Both the position numbers and the translations under genes were made by a program. Shown here piece after piece: positions 19,551 through 31,044 of a stretch of 64,000 nucleotides of DNA; within the stretch, counting starts at the first letter, position 1; every line of letters starts with the position of its first letter. The DNA lies in contig NZ_CPYD01000004.1 of the NCBI RefSeq assembly GCF_001112925.1, positions 1 to 64,000 on the forward strand, read 5' to 3'. The notes below the pieces were generated by a model. The model did not search any database and was not told the origin of the DNA. It saw nothing but the letters and a program-made list of their open reading frames with translations. Origin of the DNA: Yersinia nurmii (GTDB taxonomy: Bacteria; Pseudomonadota; Gammaproteobacteria; Enterobacterales; Enterobacteriaceae).

Positions 19551-20134
19551 CGATGGTTGAGAAAAGTATTGTTCAGGAAGCCAAGGATATTCATCTCGCA
19601 ATGGAGCTGATTACCTTAGGTGCGCGTTTGCAAATGCTCGAAAGTGAAACTCAGCTCAGCCGTGGCCGTCTGATTAAACTTTACAAAGAGCTCCGGGGGA
19701 GTCCGCCGCCGAAGGGAATGTTGCCATTCTCGACAGATTGGTTCATGACCTGGGAACAAAATATTCATTCATCGATGTTTTATAACGCCTACAGTTTCTT
19801 ACTGAAAAGTGGGCAATGTACCGGTGTTGAAGCGGTTATTAAAGCTTATCGGCTCTATTTGGAACAGTGTCCGGATCGTGTGGAAGAGCCGCCGTTACTG
19901 GCTTTGACCCGTGCCTGGACCTTAGTGAGATTCGTTGATAGCGGCATGTTGCAGCTTTCTGGCTGCAGCTGCTGTGGGGGGACTTTTATCACCCACGCCC
20001 ATCAACCGCGTAACAGTTTTGTCTGTAGTCTTTGCCAGCCACCTTCCCGCGCAGTAAAAAAACGTAAACTTTCTCCGCAACCTGCCGATATAACTACACA
20101 ACTGCTGGATGAGCAGGTTAGACGCGCAGTTTAA
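19547..20134 (+). CDS. flhC: flagellar master regulator subunit FlhC
   Basis: The 195-residue FlhC provides most of the DNA contact of FlhD4C2. The zinc site is visible in the C-terminal half as CSCCGG and CSLC (four Cys ligands). Family blocks [20 protein letters not shown] and [11 protein letters not shown] are present. The first ATG overlaps the flhD stop; MVEKS two codons on is an alternative. The gap to motA (138 bases) has no clear terminator, and a class 3 promoter for motA is expected there but no good sigma-28 match was seen. Confidence 0.96.
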   Translation: MTMVEKSIVQEAKDIHLAMELITLGARLQMLESETQLSRGRLIKLYKELRGSPPPKGMLPFSTDWFMTWEQNIHSSMFYNAYSFLLKSGQCTGVEAVIKAYRLYLEQCPDRVEEPPLLALTRAWTLVRFVDSGMLQLSGCSCCGGTFITHAHQPRNSFVCSLCQPPSRAVKKRKLSPQPADITTQLLDEQVRRAV

Positions 20135-20272
20135 GTGAGATTTGATTGTTAGATTTTTGTCAGGCAGGCCCGGTATGGATACTTGGTTTGTCTGATACTA
20201 GCGACTTTCGATGGATCTTAAACTCCGCAAGACACCTCACCTTCCACCCACACACTTTGCTAAGGATGTCAC

Positions 20273-21160
20273 GTGTTAGTTATTTTGGGTTATATCGTGG
20301 TACTAGGTGCGGTACTCGGTGGCTACATGATGGTAGGGGGGCACCTTGGTGCGCTCTATCAGCCGTCGGAATTTTTAATTATCGCTGGTGCCGGTATTGG
20401 GGCATTTATTGTTGGTAACAACGGTAAAGCGATAAAAGCCACATTGCGCGCAATGCCGAAGCTATTGCGCAGATCTAAATATAACAAAGTGCTATATATG
20501 GATTTAATGGCATTGTTGTATCGGTTATTAGCTAAATCGCGTCAGCAGGGAATGTTGTCACTCGAAAATGATATTGAAGATCCCCAGCAAAGTGAAATTT
20601 TCTCTAATTATCCTCGTATTCTCGCCGATAAAATATTAGTCGAGTTTATTACCGACTATTTGCGTTTAATAGTCAGCGGAAATATGAATGCCTTCGAAAT
20701 TGAAGCGCTGATGGAAGAAGAAATAGAGACCTTCGAACAGGAAAGCGAAGTCCCCGCAGGTAGCCTGGCCATGGTGGGCGATTCATTACCCGCTTTCGGT
20801 ATTGTGGCCGCGGTGATGGGGGTTGTTCATGCCCTGGCTTCTGCCGACAGACCTGCGGCTGAACTTGGCGCGTTAATTGCTCATGCAATGGTTGGGACTT
20901 TCCTCGGTATTTTACTGGCTTACGGTTTTGTTTCTCCGCTGGCAACCCTATTGCGTCAGCAAAGTGCTGAAACTACCAAAATGATGCAGTGCATCAAGGT
21001 GACGTTGCTTTCCAGTCTGAACGGCTATGCGCCGCAAATCGCCGTAGAGTTTGGCCGCAAAACCCTTTACACCACAGAGCGCCCGTCATTTATCGAGCTC
21101 GAAGAACATGTGCGTAGAGTGAAAGCTCCTGCACCTCAAGCGACAGAAGAGGACGCATGA
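20273..21160 (+). CDS. motA: flagellar stator protein MotA
   Basis: The 295-residue inner-membrane protein forms the proton-driven stator with MotB. It has four membrane helices: two at the N-terminus and two at about residues 170-225 ([36 protein letters not shown]). A large cytoplasmic loop lies between them, containing the charged residues that push on FliG (Arg and Glu near residues 90 and 98: [13 protein letters not shown] lies just after). The start is GTG at 20273, preceded by AAGGA. It overlaps motB by ATGA. Confidence 0.96.
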   Translation: MLVILGYIVVLGAVLGGYMMVGGHLGALYQPSEFLIIAGAGIGAFIVGNNGKAIKATLRAMPKLLRRSKYNKVLYMDLMALLYRLLAKSRQQGMLSLENDIEDPQQSEIFSNYPRILADKILVEFITDYLRLIVSGNMNAFEIEALMEEEIETFEQESEVPAGSLAMVGDSLPAFGIVAAVMGVVHALASADRPAAELGALIAHAMVGTFLGILLAYGFVSPLATLLRQQSAETTKMMQCIKVTLLSSLNGYAPQIAVEFGRKTLYTTERPSFIELEEHVRRVKAPAPQATEEDA

Positions 21161-22365
21161 AGCATCAGAATCACCCCGTTATTCTGGTTAAGAGGCGTAA
21201 AGGCAAACATGGGGGAGGCCATCACGGCGGCTCATGGAAGATTGCTTATGCTGACTTTATGACAGCGATGATGGCTTTCTTTTTGGTGATGTGGTTGCTG
21301 TCGGTTTCCAGCCCTCAAGAGCTGACGCAGATTGCAGAATATTTCCGTACGCCGTTGAAAGTGGCTTTAACCAGCGGCGATAAAAGCAGTTCCAGTACCA
21401 GTCCGATACCTGGCGGTGGCGACGATCCCACCCAACAACAGGGCGAAGTGAGGAAAGAAAGTAAATCGGCTGAAGCTCGGCAGGAAGAAAATCGGTTGAA
21501 TAAACTGCGGGAGAAACTGGACGAACTGATTGAGTCCGATCCTCGCCTGAAAGCGCTACGTCCACACCTACTGATTAACATGATGGATGAAGGTTTACGC
21601 ATTCAGATTATTGATAGTCAAAATCGGCCTATGTTCCAGATGGGCAGCGCGCAGGTTGAACCGTACATGCGCGATATTCTGCGGGCGATTGCGCCAATTT
21701 TGAATGATATTCCGAATAAAATCAGTCTGTCAGGCCATACTGATGATTTACCTTATGCCAGCGGTGAACGTGGCTATAGTAACTGGGAGCTCTCTGCCGA
21801 TCGTGCTAATGCTTCACGGCGCGAATTGCTGACCGGCGGGTTGGCGGAAGGGAAGGTGCTGCGGGTGGTGGGCATGGCGTCAACCATGGGGTTAAAAGAG
21901 CAGAGAGCCACTGATCCAGTGAACCGACGCATCAGTATTTTGGTGTTGAACAAACAAACGCAGCAAAGCATTGAACACGAGAATCTGGATAACAAAGCGC
22001 TGGATATTGAGAAAGCTGAAGGTTTGAAACAGCTCGAATCTGGTGCACAACCTGTCGCAGGAACGGAGTCCACTGCAACGGTTGCACCGCAGACCGCACT
22101 GGCCGTCGAGCCAGCTGTTTCTGCGGTAACAACACAGTCTGCGCCGGTCGCTGAGTCGCCGGTAGTGGGGAATTCAGTGGCAGCACCCGACGCACCGGTA
22201 GTGACACCGCCGGTCGCCGCGGATGTCACTCCGCCGCCGGCAGCAGAGCCACCACAACCGAATACGGAGACGGCTACCTCAGTCGCCACTGGGCCAACAA
22301 CATCGTTGCCAGCTGCACCTGAATCTCAAGTACCTGTCTCTCCGACAAGCCGCGACGCACAGTAG
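21157..22365 (+). CDS. motB: flagellar stator protein MotB
   Basis: The 402-residue protein has a single N-terminal membrane helix with the proton-carrying Asp in [20 protein letters not shown] (about D33), a plug region, then an OmpA-like peptidoglycan-binding domain (about 150-265; [36 protein letters not shown]). It is about 95 residues longer than E. coli MotB (308) because of a C-terminal tail rich in Ala, Pro, Val and Thr (about 300-402), which looks disordered. It anchors the stator to the cell wall. cheA follows after 10 bases. Confidence 0.96.
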   Translation: MKHQNHPVILVKRRKGKHGGGHHGGSWKIAYADFMTAMMAFFLVMWLLSVSSPQELTQIAEYFRTPLKVALTSGDKSSSSTSPIPGGGDDPTQQQGEVRKESKSAEARQEENRLNKLREKLDELIESDPRLKALRPHLLINMMDEGLRIQIIDSQNRPMFQMGSAQVEPYMRDILRAIAPILNDIPNKISLSGHTDDLPYASGERGYSNWELSADRANASRRELLTGGLAEGKVLRVVGMASTMGLKEQRATDPVNRRISILVLNKQTQQSIEHENLDNKALDIEKAEGLKQLESGAQPVAGTESTATVAPQTALAVEPAVSAVTTQSAPVAESPVVGNSVAAPDAPVVTPPVAADVTPPPAAEPPQPNTETATSVATGPTTSLPAAPESQVPVSPTSRDAQ

Positions 22366-22375
22366 AGGTGACAAC

Positions 22376-24400
22376 GTGAGCATGGATATTACCGCGTTTT
22401 ATCAAACATTCTTTGATGAAGCAGACGAACTGCTGGCAGACATGGAACAGCACCTGTTATTGCTGGACCCATTAGCGCCTGATAATGAACAGCTCAATGC
22501 GATTTTTCGTGCAGCGCATTCAATCAAGGGCGGGGCCGCAACCTTCGGCTTTACCGTGTTACAAGAAACAACCCATCTGCTGGAAAACTTGTTGGATGGT
22601 GCCAGACGCAATGAAATGCGCCTGAGCACTGACATCATCAACCTGTTTTTGGAAACAAAAGACATCATGCAAGAACAGTTGGACGCCTATAAAACCTCCC
22701 AAGAACCCAATCGGGATAGCTTTGAATATATCTGTCAGGCATTGCGCCAACTGGCACTTGAAGCATTAGAACCGGCGGCTGCGGCTAACGCACCTGCGGC
22801 GGCCAGCGAGGCTAAAACCACGGCGACCCCGGCTCTGGTTCAGGGTGGAATGCGTATTTGCCTGTCTGGCCTGAAGCCACAGGAAATCCCGCTGATGCTG
22901 GAGGAACTGGGCAATCTGGGTGACGTGAAAGACACCCATCAGGGTGAAAATAGCCTAGAAGCGACGCTGATAACTTCAGTGAGTGAAGACGATATTTGTG
23001 CCGTACTGTGCTTCGTTTTGGAGCCGGAACAAATCAGTTTTGTAGAAGCACCGGCAGGAGCGGACGCGGTTATACCCGCGGCAAATGCACCTGCGGCAAG
23101 CGCGCCAGCAGTGGAAGCGGCACCTGCTACAGCGGCACCGGTAGCGGAAGCGGTAAAACCTGCTCCGGCTACCGGCGCTGAGCCAGCTAAACCGCGGCCA
23201 AAAGCCAGCGAATCAACCAGTATTCGCGTGGCGGTTGAGAAGGTTGACCAATTGATCAATCTGGTGGGTGAATTAGTGATCACCCAATCAATGTTGGCTC
23301 AGCGTTCCAGTACTCTGGATCCGGTAGCGCACGGCGATCTGCTTAACAGTATGGGGCAGTTGGAGCGTAACGCCCGGGATTTGCAAGAGTCGGTTATGTC
23401 GATTCGTATGATGCCGATGGAATATGTATTCAGCCGCTTCCCACGTTTAGTTCGCGATCTGGCTAGCAAGCTGAATAAGCAAGTAGAACTGACGTTATTG
23501 GGCAGTTCTACCGAGCTGGACAAGAGCCTGATCGAACGCATCATCGATCCGTTGACGCATTTGGTGCGTAACAGCCTGGATCACGGCGTTGAAGATCCTG
23601 AAACCCGTATCGCAGCGGGTAAATCCCCGGTCGGCAATTTGACGCTGTCGGCAGAGCATCAGGGCGGCAATATCTGTATTGAAGTGATCGATGACGGTGC
23701 CGGTCTGAATCGTCAAAAAATTCTGGCTAAAGCGATGTCACAGGGCATGGCGGTGAATGAACACATGAGCGATGAAGACGTCGGCATGTTGATTTTTGCA
23801 CCGGGCTTTTCCACCGCTGAGCAGGTAACGGATGTTTCCGGCCGCGGCGTGGGCATGGACGTGGTGAAACGAAATATTCAGGAAATGGGCGGCCATGTGC
23901 AGGTCAGTTTCCAGGCAGGGAAGGGCACTTCTATTCGTATCCTGCTGCCGCTAACGCTGGCGATTCTGGACGGTATGTCGGTCAAAGTGAATGATGAAGT
24001 CTTCATTCTGCCATTGAATGCGGTGATGGAATCTTTGCAACCTCAGGCGGAGGATTTACATCCGTTGGCGGGGGGCGAGCGCGTATTGCAGGTGCGCGGT
24101 GAGTATCTTCCTTTGGTTGAGTTATACCGGGTCTTTGACGTTGCTAATGCTAAAACTGAAGCCACTCAGGGCATTGTGGTGATTCTGCAAAGTGCAGGCC
24201 GTCGTTATGCGTTGTTGGTCGATCAGTTGATTGGCCAGCATCAGGTGGTGGTGAAAAATCTGGAAAGTAACTATCGCAAAGTGCCGGGTATTTCTGCCGC
24301 GACAATTCTGGGTGACGGCAGCGTTGCTCTGATCGTTGATGTTTCTGCTCTACAGGCGTTAAACCGGGAAAAGCGTGTATCCGTTGAGGATGCCGCGTAG
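22376..24400 (+). CDS. cheA: chemotaxis histidine kinase CheA
   Basis: The 674-residue cytoplasmic kinase has the P1 domain with phospho-His H48 in AAHSIKGG, the P2 CheY/CheB docking domain (about 160-225), an Ala/Pro linker, P3 dimerisation, the P4 ATPase (LVRNSLDHGVE, DDGAGL, GRGVGMDVV) and the P5 CheW-like domain. It phosphorylates CheY and CheB in response to receptor state. I set the start at GTG 22376 (VSMDITAFYQ), as in E. coli, because GAGG lies at proper distance; the open frame extends 51 codons upstream but only inside motB. A second internal start giving a short form (CheA-S) is plausible at M98 of E. coli but was not checked. Confidence 0.96.
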   Translation: MSMDITAFYQTFFDEADELLADMEQHLLLLDPLAPDNEQLNAIFRAAHSIKGGAATFGFTVLQETTHLLENLLDGARRNEMRLSTDIINLFLETKDIMQEQLDAYKTSQEPNRDSFEYICQALRQLALEALEPAAAANAPAAASEAKTTATPALVQGGMRICLSGLKPQEIPLMLEELGNLGDVKDTHQGENSLEATLITSVSEDDICAVLCFVLEPEQISFVEAPAGADAVIPAANAPAASAPAVEAAPATAAPVAEAVKPAPATGAEPAKPRPKASESTSIRVAVEKVDQLINLVGELVITQSMLAQRSSTLDPVAHGDLLNSMGQLERNARDLQESVMSIRMMPMEYVFSRFPRLVRDLASKLNKQVELTLLGSSTELDKSLIERIIDPLTHLVRNSLDHGVEDPETRIAAGKSPVGNLTLSAEHQGGNICIEVIDDGAGLNRQKILAKAMSQGMAVNEHMSDEDVGMLIFAPGFSTAEQVTDVSGRGVGMDVVKRNIQEMGGHVQVSFQAGKGTSIRILLPLTLAILDGMSVKVNDEVFILPLNAVMESLQPQAEDLHPLAGGERVLQVRGEYLPLVELYRVFDVANAKTEATQGIVVILQSAGRRYALLVDQLIGQHQVVVKNLESNYRKVPGISAATILGDGSVALIVDVSALQALNREKRVSVEDAA

Positions 24401-24420
24401 CCAGTCCGAATATGGACACA

Positions 24421-24445
24421 GGATGCCGACTAAAGTTGGCATTCC
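24421..24445 (+). other. intercistronic hairpin between cheA and cheW
   Basis: GGATGCCGAC (24421-24430) and GTTGGCATTCC (24435-24445) pair with one bulge and a TAAA loop. There is no T-run, so it is likely an mRNA processing or stability element rather than a terminator. Confidence 0.5.
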
Positions 24446-24566
24446 TGAATATAAGCATAACAACCTATTCACGCCGTGCGGTTAGTTGAGTTTAACCGCG
24501 CTGGCCGGGCTGAACGGCTTCGTGGAATAGATTATACATTCAACCTATTGATTGAAGGGTAGAAAC

Positions 24567-25064
24567 ATGGCAGGACTAGCAACCGTCACTAAATTGGCTG
24601 GCGAAACGGTAGGACAAGAATTCCTGATTTTTACGCTGGGTGATGAAGAGTACGGCATTGATATTCTGAAAGTGCAGGAAATTCGCGGTTACGATCAGGT
24701 CACGCGCATTGCAAACACGCCGGCGTTTATTAAAGGCGTCACCAACCTGCGCGGCGTCATTGTGCCGATTATCGATCTGCGCGTGAAGTTCGCGCAGAAC
24801 AATGTGTCTTACAACGAAAATACCGTGGTGATCGTTTTGAATTTCGATCAGCGCGTGGTGGGTATCGTGGTTGACGGCGTGTCCGACGTGCTGTCATTAA
24901 CCAACGAGCAAATCCGCCCGGCACCTGAGTTTGCCGTGACGCTTGCAACTGAATACCTGACGGGTCTTGGCTCGCTCGGGGAAAGAATGCTGATTTTGGT
25001 GGATATCGAAAAACTCTTGAGTAGCGAAGAAATGTCGTTAATCGACAGCGTTGCGAAAGGTTAA
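24567..25064 (+). CDS. cheW: chemotaxis coupling protein CheW
   Basis: The 165-residue adaptor links receptors to CheA. Family blocks visible are [45 protein letters not shown] and the C-terminal [17 protein letters not shown]. The length is close to E. coli CheW (167). The start at 24567 (MAGLATV) is chosen over 24552 because GAAGGG lies before it. The motA-cheW group ends in a terminator. Confidence 0.97.
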   Translation: MAGLATVTKLAGETVGQEFLIFTLGDEEYGIDILKVQEIRGYDQVTRIANTPAFIKGVTNLRGVIVPIIDLRVKFAQNNVSYNENTVVIVLNFDQRVVGIVVDGVSDVLSLTNEQIRPAPEFAVTLATEYLTGLGSLGERMLILVDIEKLLSSEEMSLIDSVAKG

Positions 25065-25077
25065 TTAAATAGATACC

Positions 25078-25101
25078 AGCGGGGGAAACCCCGCTTTTCT
25101 T
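25078..25101 (+). terminator. terminator after cheW
   Basis: A GCGGGG/CCCCGC stem (25079-25084 with 25089-25094) and a GAAA loop are followed by TTTTCTT, 14 bases after the cheW stop. It ends the motAB-cheAW unit. Confidence 0.85.
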
Positions 25102-25169
25102 ACAGGTGAATACCGTGTTTGCCGCTCAAAAGCTCCCCTCTGGTGCCGCAAAATAGTTGTGCCCTCAGG

Positions 25170-25196
25170 TAAAGTTCCCCCTGCCGCTGCCGATAA
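25170..25196 (+). promoter_or_regulatory. sigma-28 promoter of tsr
   Basis: TAAAGTTC, 11 bases and a perfect GCCGATAA match the FliA consensus at 15 of 16 positions. It lies 50 bases before the tsr start and follows the cheW terminator, so tsr-tap-cheRBYZ can be transcribed as a separate class 3 unit. Confidence 0.88.
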
Positions 25197-25245
25197 CACA
25201 TGTAATTGACGTACTTTTGATTTGACGTACTTATGAAGGGATAAC

Positions 25246-26919
25246 ATGTTCAAGCGTATGAAAGTGGTCACCAGTTTATTGCTGGTGTTGGTGTTATTTG
25301 GTGCCTTACAGCTTATTTCTGGCGGGCTTTTCTTTAATTCCCTCAAAAACGATAAAGAAAACTTTGCCGTTTTGCAGGTTATTCGTCAGCAACAATCTTC
25401 ACTGAGCGATAGCTGGGTCAATCTGGTTCAAACCCGAAATACCCTGAACCGCGCAGGGATTCGCTATATGGCGGATGCGAACGGTACCGGTAGCGGTACG
25501 CCGTTGCCTGAGCTGTTGACCTTGGCGAAAGACACGCTGGTTAAAGCGCAAAAAAGTTACGCTGATTTCGAACAGATTCCAGTGGATAGCCGACAGAGCG
25601 CTGAAAGTACCCAACGCATGAGACAGACTTATGATGCATACGTGGGTGCGTTGGCCGAACTGATCCAGTTAATGGAAGCCGGCAAAATCAAAGAGTTCTT
25701 CGATCAGCCGACCACCAGTTTCCAAGACGCCTTTGAAAAAGATTACACCGCTTACCGTACGCTAAACGACAACCTGTATGCCTCAGCGGTAGAAGACAGT
25801 AATAAGTCATTCACCGTTGCTATGAGTATTCTGATTGCGATTCTGATCGCAGTAGTGGCAGTGATGCTGATCGTTTGGTTCGGTATCCAACACATTTTGA
25901 TCAATCCGTTGAATCGTTTGATTGAACACATCAAACACATCGCTGGCGGTGATCTGACTCAGCCGATCGAAGTGCTGGGTCGTAACGAAATGGGTGTGTT
26001 GGCAGCCAGTCTGAAGAACATGCAGTCAGAGCTGATCAACACCGTGAGCGGCGTGCGTATGGGTGCCGATGCTATTTATAGCGGCGCGTCAGAAATCGCT
26101 GCGGGTAACAACGATTTGTCTGCTCGTACTGAACAGCAGGCCGCTTCTCTAGAAGAAACCGCCGCCAGCATGGAACAGCTGACCGCAACGGTGAAACAGA
26201 ATGCCGAAAACGCTCGTCAGGCAAGCCAATTGGCGCTGAGTGCTTCTGAAACCGCGCAAAAAGGCGGCAAAGTGGTGGCTAACGTGGTGCAAACCATGCA
26301 TGACATCGCCGGTAGTTCACAGAAGATCGCCGATATTACCAGCGTTATTGACGGTATTGCCTTCCAGACCAACATCCTGGCGTTAAACGCAGCGGTAGAA
26401 GCCGCGCGTGCCGGTGAACAAGGTCGTGGCTTTGCGGTGGTCGCGGGTGAAGTTCGTAACCTGGCACAGCGTAGTGCGCAGGCGGCAAAAGAAATTAAAG
26501 GTCTGATCGAAGACTCGGTTAACCGGGTAGACATGGGCTCCGTGCTGGTAGAAAGCGCCGGGGAAACCATGGGTGACATCGTGAATGCGGTGACCCGCGT
26601 CACTGACATCATGGGCGAAATCGCTTCCGCCTCTGATGAACAAAGTCGCGGTATTGATCAGGTCGGTCAGGCGGTGACAGAAATGGACCGCGTAACGCAA
26701 CAAAACGCCTCGTTGGTTGAAGAATCTGCTTCCGCCGCTGCGGCGTTGGAAGAGCAGGCTAGTCTGCTGACCCAATCGATGTCTGTTTTCATCCTGCGGG
26801 TGGATAACGGTAATAGTAATAAAGATGTGAGAAGAACCAAGCAGCCGGTAGTGGAACAGACCGGTACTGCTAAAAAAACACTGGGAAGTGACCTGCAAGA
26901 GAATTGGGAAACTTTCTAG
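25246..26919 (+). CDS. tsr: serine-type chemoreceptor Tsr
   Basis: The 557-residue receptor is close to E. coli Tsr: it starts [19 protein letters not shown], and the periplasmic domain carries the serine-site residues in [14 protein letters not shown] (Arg and Asn) and in EFFDQPT (Phe, Phe, Thr). HAMP, methylation helices and the signalling tip follow, and the C-terminus is NWETF, the CheR/CheB tether. Membrane helices are at about 7-30 and 190-213. It leads the tsr-tap-cheRBYZ unit and has a clear sigma-28 promoter. Confidence 0.93.
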   Translation: MFKRMKVVTSLLLVLVLFGALQLISGGLFFNSLKNDKENFAVLQVIRQQQSSLSDSWVNLVQTRNTLNRAGIRYMADANGTGSGTPLPELLTLAKDTLVKAQKSYADFEQIPVDSRQSAESTQRMRQTYDAYVGALAELIQLMEAGKIKEFFDQPTTSFQDAFEKDYTAYRTLNDNLYASAVEDSNKSFTVAMSILIAILIAVVAVMLIVWFGIQHILINPLNRLIEHIKHIAGGDLTQPIEVLGRNEMGVLAASLKNMQSELINTVSGVRMGADAIYSGASEIAAGNNDLSARTEQQAASLEETAASMEQLTATVKQNAENARQASQLALSASETAQKGGKVVANVVQTMHDIAGSSQKIADITSVIDGIAFQTNILALNAAVEAARAGEQGRGFAVVAGEVRNLAQRSAQAAKEIKGLIEDSVNRVDMGSVLVESAGETMGDIVNAVTRVTDIMGEIASASDEQSRGIDQVGQAVTEMDRVTQQNASLVEESASAAAALEEQASLLTQSMSVFILRVDNGNSNKDVRRTKQPVVEQTGTAKKTLGSDLQENWETF

Positions 26920-26942
26920 ACCCTACAAAATATAATATTAAA

Positions 26943-26962
26943 AGCCGGCCTTAGAGCCGGCT
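26943..26962 (+). other. intercistronic hairpin between tsr and tap
   Basis: AGCCGGC (26943-26949) pairs with GCCGGCT (26956-26962) over seven GC-rich bases. No T-run follows. It may damp read-through from tsr to tap or protect the tsr mRNA end. Confidence 0.5.
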
Positions 26963-26976
26963 GAGAAGAGGTTACG

Positions 26977-28608
26977 ATGTTTGGCCGAATCCGGATTTCT
27001 ACCAGCTTTTTCCTGTTACTGATGATGATTTGCTCTATACAGTTGATATCAAGTGGTCTGTCGTTTACTGCTTTTCGTGCAGACTACCAAAATCTCAACC
27101 GAGTGGATCTGAGTAGCCAGCAACGGGATGCATTAAGCCTGAGTTGGGTATCCTTGCTTCAGGCTCGTAATACCTTAAACCGCGCGGCTACCCGTGCGGC
27201 TCTCAACGTACCACAGGAAAAGGTCAACGAATTAATGGGCAATGCCCGCAGTTCGTTACAGAAAGCAGATCTCTACTTTAACCAATTCCTAGCTGTACCC
27301 CGTGTTGACACCAGCGCCGGTGAATTAACCGACGCGACACAAGCCAGCTATCAGAATTTACGCGCTGCGCTGCGGGAATTGATCGTGTTCCTCGAAGCCG
27401 GCAAGTTACAAGAGTTTATGGATCAACCGACCCAGAAAACTCAGGATCTGTTTGAAGCTGATTTTGTGCAATACCTACAGCATACCTCTGAAATTATTGC
27501 CGAATCTGGCCATGAAAATGGGCAGGCTTATTTACTTTCCAAATGGATTTTCGCTGGCGCAGTGGTGCTGGTGATTTCTATGGCGATATCTTGCCTGATC
27601 TGGCTGCGGACCATGTTTGTGACGCCGCTGGCGATTATGCGTGAGCATTTTGACCGTATTGCCCAAGGGGATTTAGCGGGCAATATTTTAGTTACCGGGC
27701 GTAATGAAATCAGTCAATTATTCGGCAGTTTGCGCATTATGCAGCAGTCGCTGATTAGCACGGTGAGCAAAGTGCGAGACGGCACCGAATCCATGTTGAC
27801 CGGTATTCAGGAGATTTCCGCAGGTAATAACGATCTTTCTGCCCGAACGGAACAGCAGGCGGCTTCTCTGGAAGAAACCGCGGCAAGCATGGAGCAATTA
27901 ACCGCAACGGTAAAACAGAATGCGGATAACGCCCGTCAGGCAACGCTATTAGCCAAGGATGCTTCGGCAACCGCCGCTAAAGGTGGCGCTCTGGCCAGCG
28001 ATGTGGTCAGCACTATGCACGAAATCGCTGCGAGTTCTCATAAAATCGGCGCAATTACCAGCGTAATCGACGGCATTGCTTTCCAGACCAATATTCTGGC
28101 GCTAAACGCGGCGGTAGAAGCGGCTCGTGCCGGTGAACAAGGTCGCGGGTTTGCCGTTGTCGCCGGTGAAGTGCGGAATCTGGCTCAGCGCAGTGCGCAG
28201 GCCGCAAAAGAAATTAAAGGACTTATCGACGAATCCGTTGGTCGCGTGCGTCAGGGCTCTACTTTGGTAGAAAACTCAGGCACCACCATGGAAGAAATCG
28301 TCCGTTCTGTAACAAGAGTTACTGACATTATGGGGGAAATTGCCTCGGCCTCGGATGAGCAAAGCCGCGGTATCGAGCAGGTTTCGCTGGCGGTCACCCA
28401 GATGGATCAGGTAACACAGCAAAACGCCGCATTAGTGGAAGAGGCAGCTTCTGCAGCCAACGCATTGGAAGAGCAAGCAGGTTATCTCTCCCATGCGGTG
28501 TCAGTCTTCCGTTTGGCGCAAGATGGCTACGATGGGGATTGGCAGGAGGCTACAGGTGCAGATAAGCAACCTGTTGTTAAGGAAATCTCAGATTGTCAAA
28601 CGGCGTAG
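26977..28608 (+). CDS. tap: chemoreceptor Tap
   Basis: The 543-residue receptor aligns with E. coli Tap rather than Tar: the start [15 protein letters not shown], then [18 protein letters not shown] and SQQRDAL. It keeps [13 protein letters not shown] in the periplasmic domain and the family signalling tip. It lacks the NWETF tether, ending DCQTA, as Tap and other low-abundance receptors do. Tap senses dipeptides through DppA and pyrimidines in E. coli; the ligand here is inferred only. It lies directly upstream of cheR, as tap does in E. coli. Confidence 0.85.
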   Translation: MFGRIRISTSFFLLLMMICSIQLISSGLSFTAFRADYQNLNRVDLSSQQRDALSLSWVSLLQARNTLNRAATRAALNVPQEKVNELMGNARSSLQKADLYFNQFLAVPRVDTSAGELTDATQASYQNLRAALRELIVFLEAGKLQEFMDQPTQKTQDLFEADFVQYLQHTSEIIAESGHENGQAYLLSKWIFAGAVVLVISMAISCLIWLRTMFVTPLAIMREHFDRIAQGDLAGNILVTGRNEISQLFGSLRIMQQSLISTVSKVRDGTESMLTGIQEISAGNNDLSARTEQQAASLEETAASMEQLTATVKQNADNARQATLLAKDASATAAKGGALASDVVSTMHEIAASSHKIGAITSVIDGIAFQTNILALNAAVEAARAGEQGRGFAVVAGEVRNLAQRSAQAAKEIKGLIDESVGRVRQGSTLVENSGTTMEEIVRSVTRVTDIMGEIASASDEQSRGIEQVSLAVTQMDQVTQQNAALVEEAASAANALEEQAGYLSHAVSVFRLAQDGYDGDWQEATGADKQPVVKEISDCQTA

Positions 28609-28636
28609 CGTGTCATTTTTTTAAGGGTGAGGCCGG

Positions 28637-29509
28637 ATGAAACCATCTCCTAAGTCAACACCCCCAGATTCTGGGTCGATATTAAACCAGATGGTACAAC
28701 GGTTGCCGCTGTCGGATGTGCATTTCCGACGTATCTGCCAGCTGATTTATCAGCGGGCAGGTATCGTACTGGCCGATCACAAGCGGGAAATGGTTTATAA
28801 CCGCCTAGTGAGACGCCTGCGTCTGCTGAATATTAATGATTTTGGTCAATACCTGGCGTTGCTGGAAACCGATCCGAATAGCGCAGAATGGCAAGCGTTT
28901 GTTAATGCTTTAACCACTAACCTGACGGCCTTTTTCCGCGAAGCCCATCATTTTCCGATTCTGGCTGAACATGCTCGCCAGCGACCAGGGAATTATACGG
29001 TCTGGAGTACCGCGGCTTCGACGGGAGAAGAACCTTATTCTATCGCGATGACATTGAGCGATACCTTAGGGCATCGCGCCGGTAGCTGTCAGGTTCTGGC
29101 CAGTGATATTGATACTCAGGTATTGGAAAAGGCCACCAGTGGCGTTTATCGACAGGATGAATTGCGCTCGCTTTCTGCTCAACAGATGCAGCGCTATTTC
29201 TTACGCGGAACAGGCCCTCATCAAGGCTTAGTTCGGGTTCGACCGGAACTGTCCAATATGCTGACTTTTCAGCAGCTTAATCTGTTAGCGCCGGAATGGG
29301 CGCTGCCGGGACAGTTCGATGCGATATTCTGTCGTAACGTTATGATTTATTTTGATAAAGAGACGCAGGAACGCATCTTGCGCCGCTTTGTTCCTTTGCT
29401 AAAACCCGGCGGCCTGATGTTTGCTGGCCACTCGGAGAATTTCAGTCAAATTAGTCGGGAATTCTATTTGCGCGGGCAGACCGTTTATGGACTGACCAAG
29501 GAGAGGTGA
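28637..29509 (+). CDS. cheR: chemotaxis protein methyltransferase CheR
   Basis: The 290-residue enzyme methylates receptor glutamates using S-adenosylmethionine. An N-terminal helical domain recognises receptors ([34 protein letters not shown]). The methyltransferase domain holds the SAM motif [16 protein letters not shown] and the beta-subdomain, which binds [23 protein letters not shown] is the typical catalytic-domain block. Its stop overlaps the cheB start (TGATG). Confidence 0.96.
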   Translation: MKPSPKSTPPDSGSILNQMVQRLPLSDVHFRRICQLIYQRAGIVLADHKREMVYNRLVRRLRLLNINDFGQYLALLETDPNSAEWQAFVNALTTNLTAFFREAHHFPILAEHARQRPGNYTVWSTAASTGEEPYSIAMTLSDTLGHRAGSCQVLASDIDTQVLEKATSGVYRQDELRSLSAQQMQRYFLRGTGPHQGLVRVRPELSNMLTFQQLNLLAPEWALPGQFDAIFCRNVMIYFDKETQERILRRFVPLLKPGGLMFAGHSENFSQISREFYLRGQTVYGLTKER

Positions 29510-30558
29510 TGAGTAAAATCAGAGTATTGTGCGTTGATGATTCAGCATTAATGCGCCAGTTAATGACCGAGATTATTAATAGTCACCCGGATATGGAAAT
29601 GGTCGCTACGGCGCCAGATCCGCTGGTTGCCCGTGATTTGATCAAGAAATTTAATCCGCAAGTACTGACACTTGACGTTGAAATGCCACGCATGGATGGC
29701 CTGGATTTTCTTGAAAAATTGATGCGACTGCGACCTATGCCGGTAGTGATGGTGTCGTCATTAACCGGTAAGAATTCCGAAATTACTATGCGAGCGTTGG
29801 AGCTTGGGGCGATTGATTTTGTCACTAAACCTCAACTGGGTATCCGCGAAGGGATGCTGGCTTATAGCGAACTGATTGCAGAAAAAATCCGCACCGCGGC
29901 GAAAGCCCGGTTGCCACGACGAATTACGGATAATGCGCCGGTCATGCTGAGTCACGCTCCGTTGCTGAGTAGTGAAAAACTGATTGCCATTGGCGCCTCC
30001 ACCGGAGGAACCGAAGCGATTCGTACCGTATTGCAGCCGTTGCCGCCGACCAGTCCGGCGTTGCTGATTACTCAGCATATGCCACCGGGATTTACCCGTT
30101 CTTTTGCCGAACGGTTGAACAAACTTTGTCAAATTACGGTAAAGGAAGCGGAAGACGGCGAACGTGTGTTACCGGGACATGCCTACATTGCACCGGGGGA
30201 TCGCCATTTGGAACTGACCCGCAGCGGCGCAAACTATCAGGTACGTATTCACGATGGCCCGGCGGTGAATCGCCATCGCCCGTCGGTTGACGTACTGTTC
30301 CGTTCTGTTGCCCAGTGCGCGGGGCGTAACGCCGTCGGCGTGATTTTAACCGGTATGGGTAATGACGGTGCCGCCGGTTTGTTGGAAATGCATCGGGCTG
30401 GCGCCTATACCATTGCCCAGAACGAAGCCAGTTGCGTGGTGTTTGGTATGCCACGTGAAGCCATCGGCATGGGTGGCGTCAATGAAGTACTGGATCTGAA
30501 CCAGGTAAGCCAGCGTATGTTGGCGCAGATAAGCAGTGGTCAAGCCTTACGTATCTAG
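29509..30558 (+). CDS. cheB: chemotaxis methylesterase/deamidase CheB
   Basis: The 349-residue protein has the length of E. coli CheB. The N-terminal receiver domain has D10/D11 and phospho-acceptor D56 ([12 protein letters not shown]). A linker leads to the catalytic domain with GASTGGTEA (nucleophile Ser), QHMPPGFT (His) and GMGNDGA (Asp). It removes methyl groups from receptors and deamidates Gln sites. I set the start at ATG 29509, five bases after AAGGAG AGG, although a GTG lies one codon before. Confidence 0.96.
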   Translation: MSKIRVLCVDDSALMRQLMTEIINSHPDMEMVATAPDPLVARDLIKKFNPQVLTLDVEMPRMDGLDFLEKLMRLRPMPVVMVSSLTGKNSEITMRALELGAIDFVTKPQLGIREGMLAYSELIAEKIRTAAKARLPRRITDNAPVMLSHAPLLSSEKLIAIGASTGGTEAIRTVLQPLPPTSPALLITQHMPPGFTRSFAERLNKLCQITVKEAEDGERVLPGHAYIAPGDRHLELTRSGANYQVRIHDGPAVNRHRPSVDVLFRSVAQCAGRNAVGVILTGMGNDGAAGLLEMHRAGAYTIAQNEASCVVFGMPREAIGMGGVNEVLDLNQVSQRMLAQISSGQALRI

Positions 30559-30612
30559 GGATCGGCTTCAGATTTTAATATTCCGGTGTAAATCGGCTTT
30601 TGTTTTCAATAG

Positions 30613-31035
<423 letters not shown>

Positions 31036-31044
31036 GGAGTCGAG

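Noticed and set aside
20150-20200. Sigma-28-like sequence before motA (TTAGATTT-N11-GCCCGGTA)
   Set aside because: Only 5 of 8 and 3 of 8 consensus bases match; too weak to call although a class 3 promoter is expected for motA.
21774-22289. 171-codon minus-strand ORF inside motB
   Set aside because: It is a long frame only because the motB tail is low-complexity and GC-rich on that strand; Ala/Gly/Thr-rich shadow of motB.
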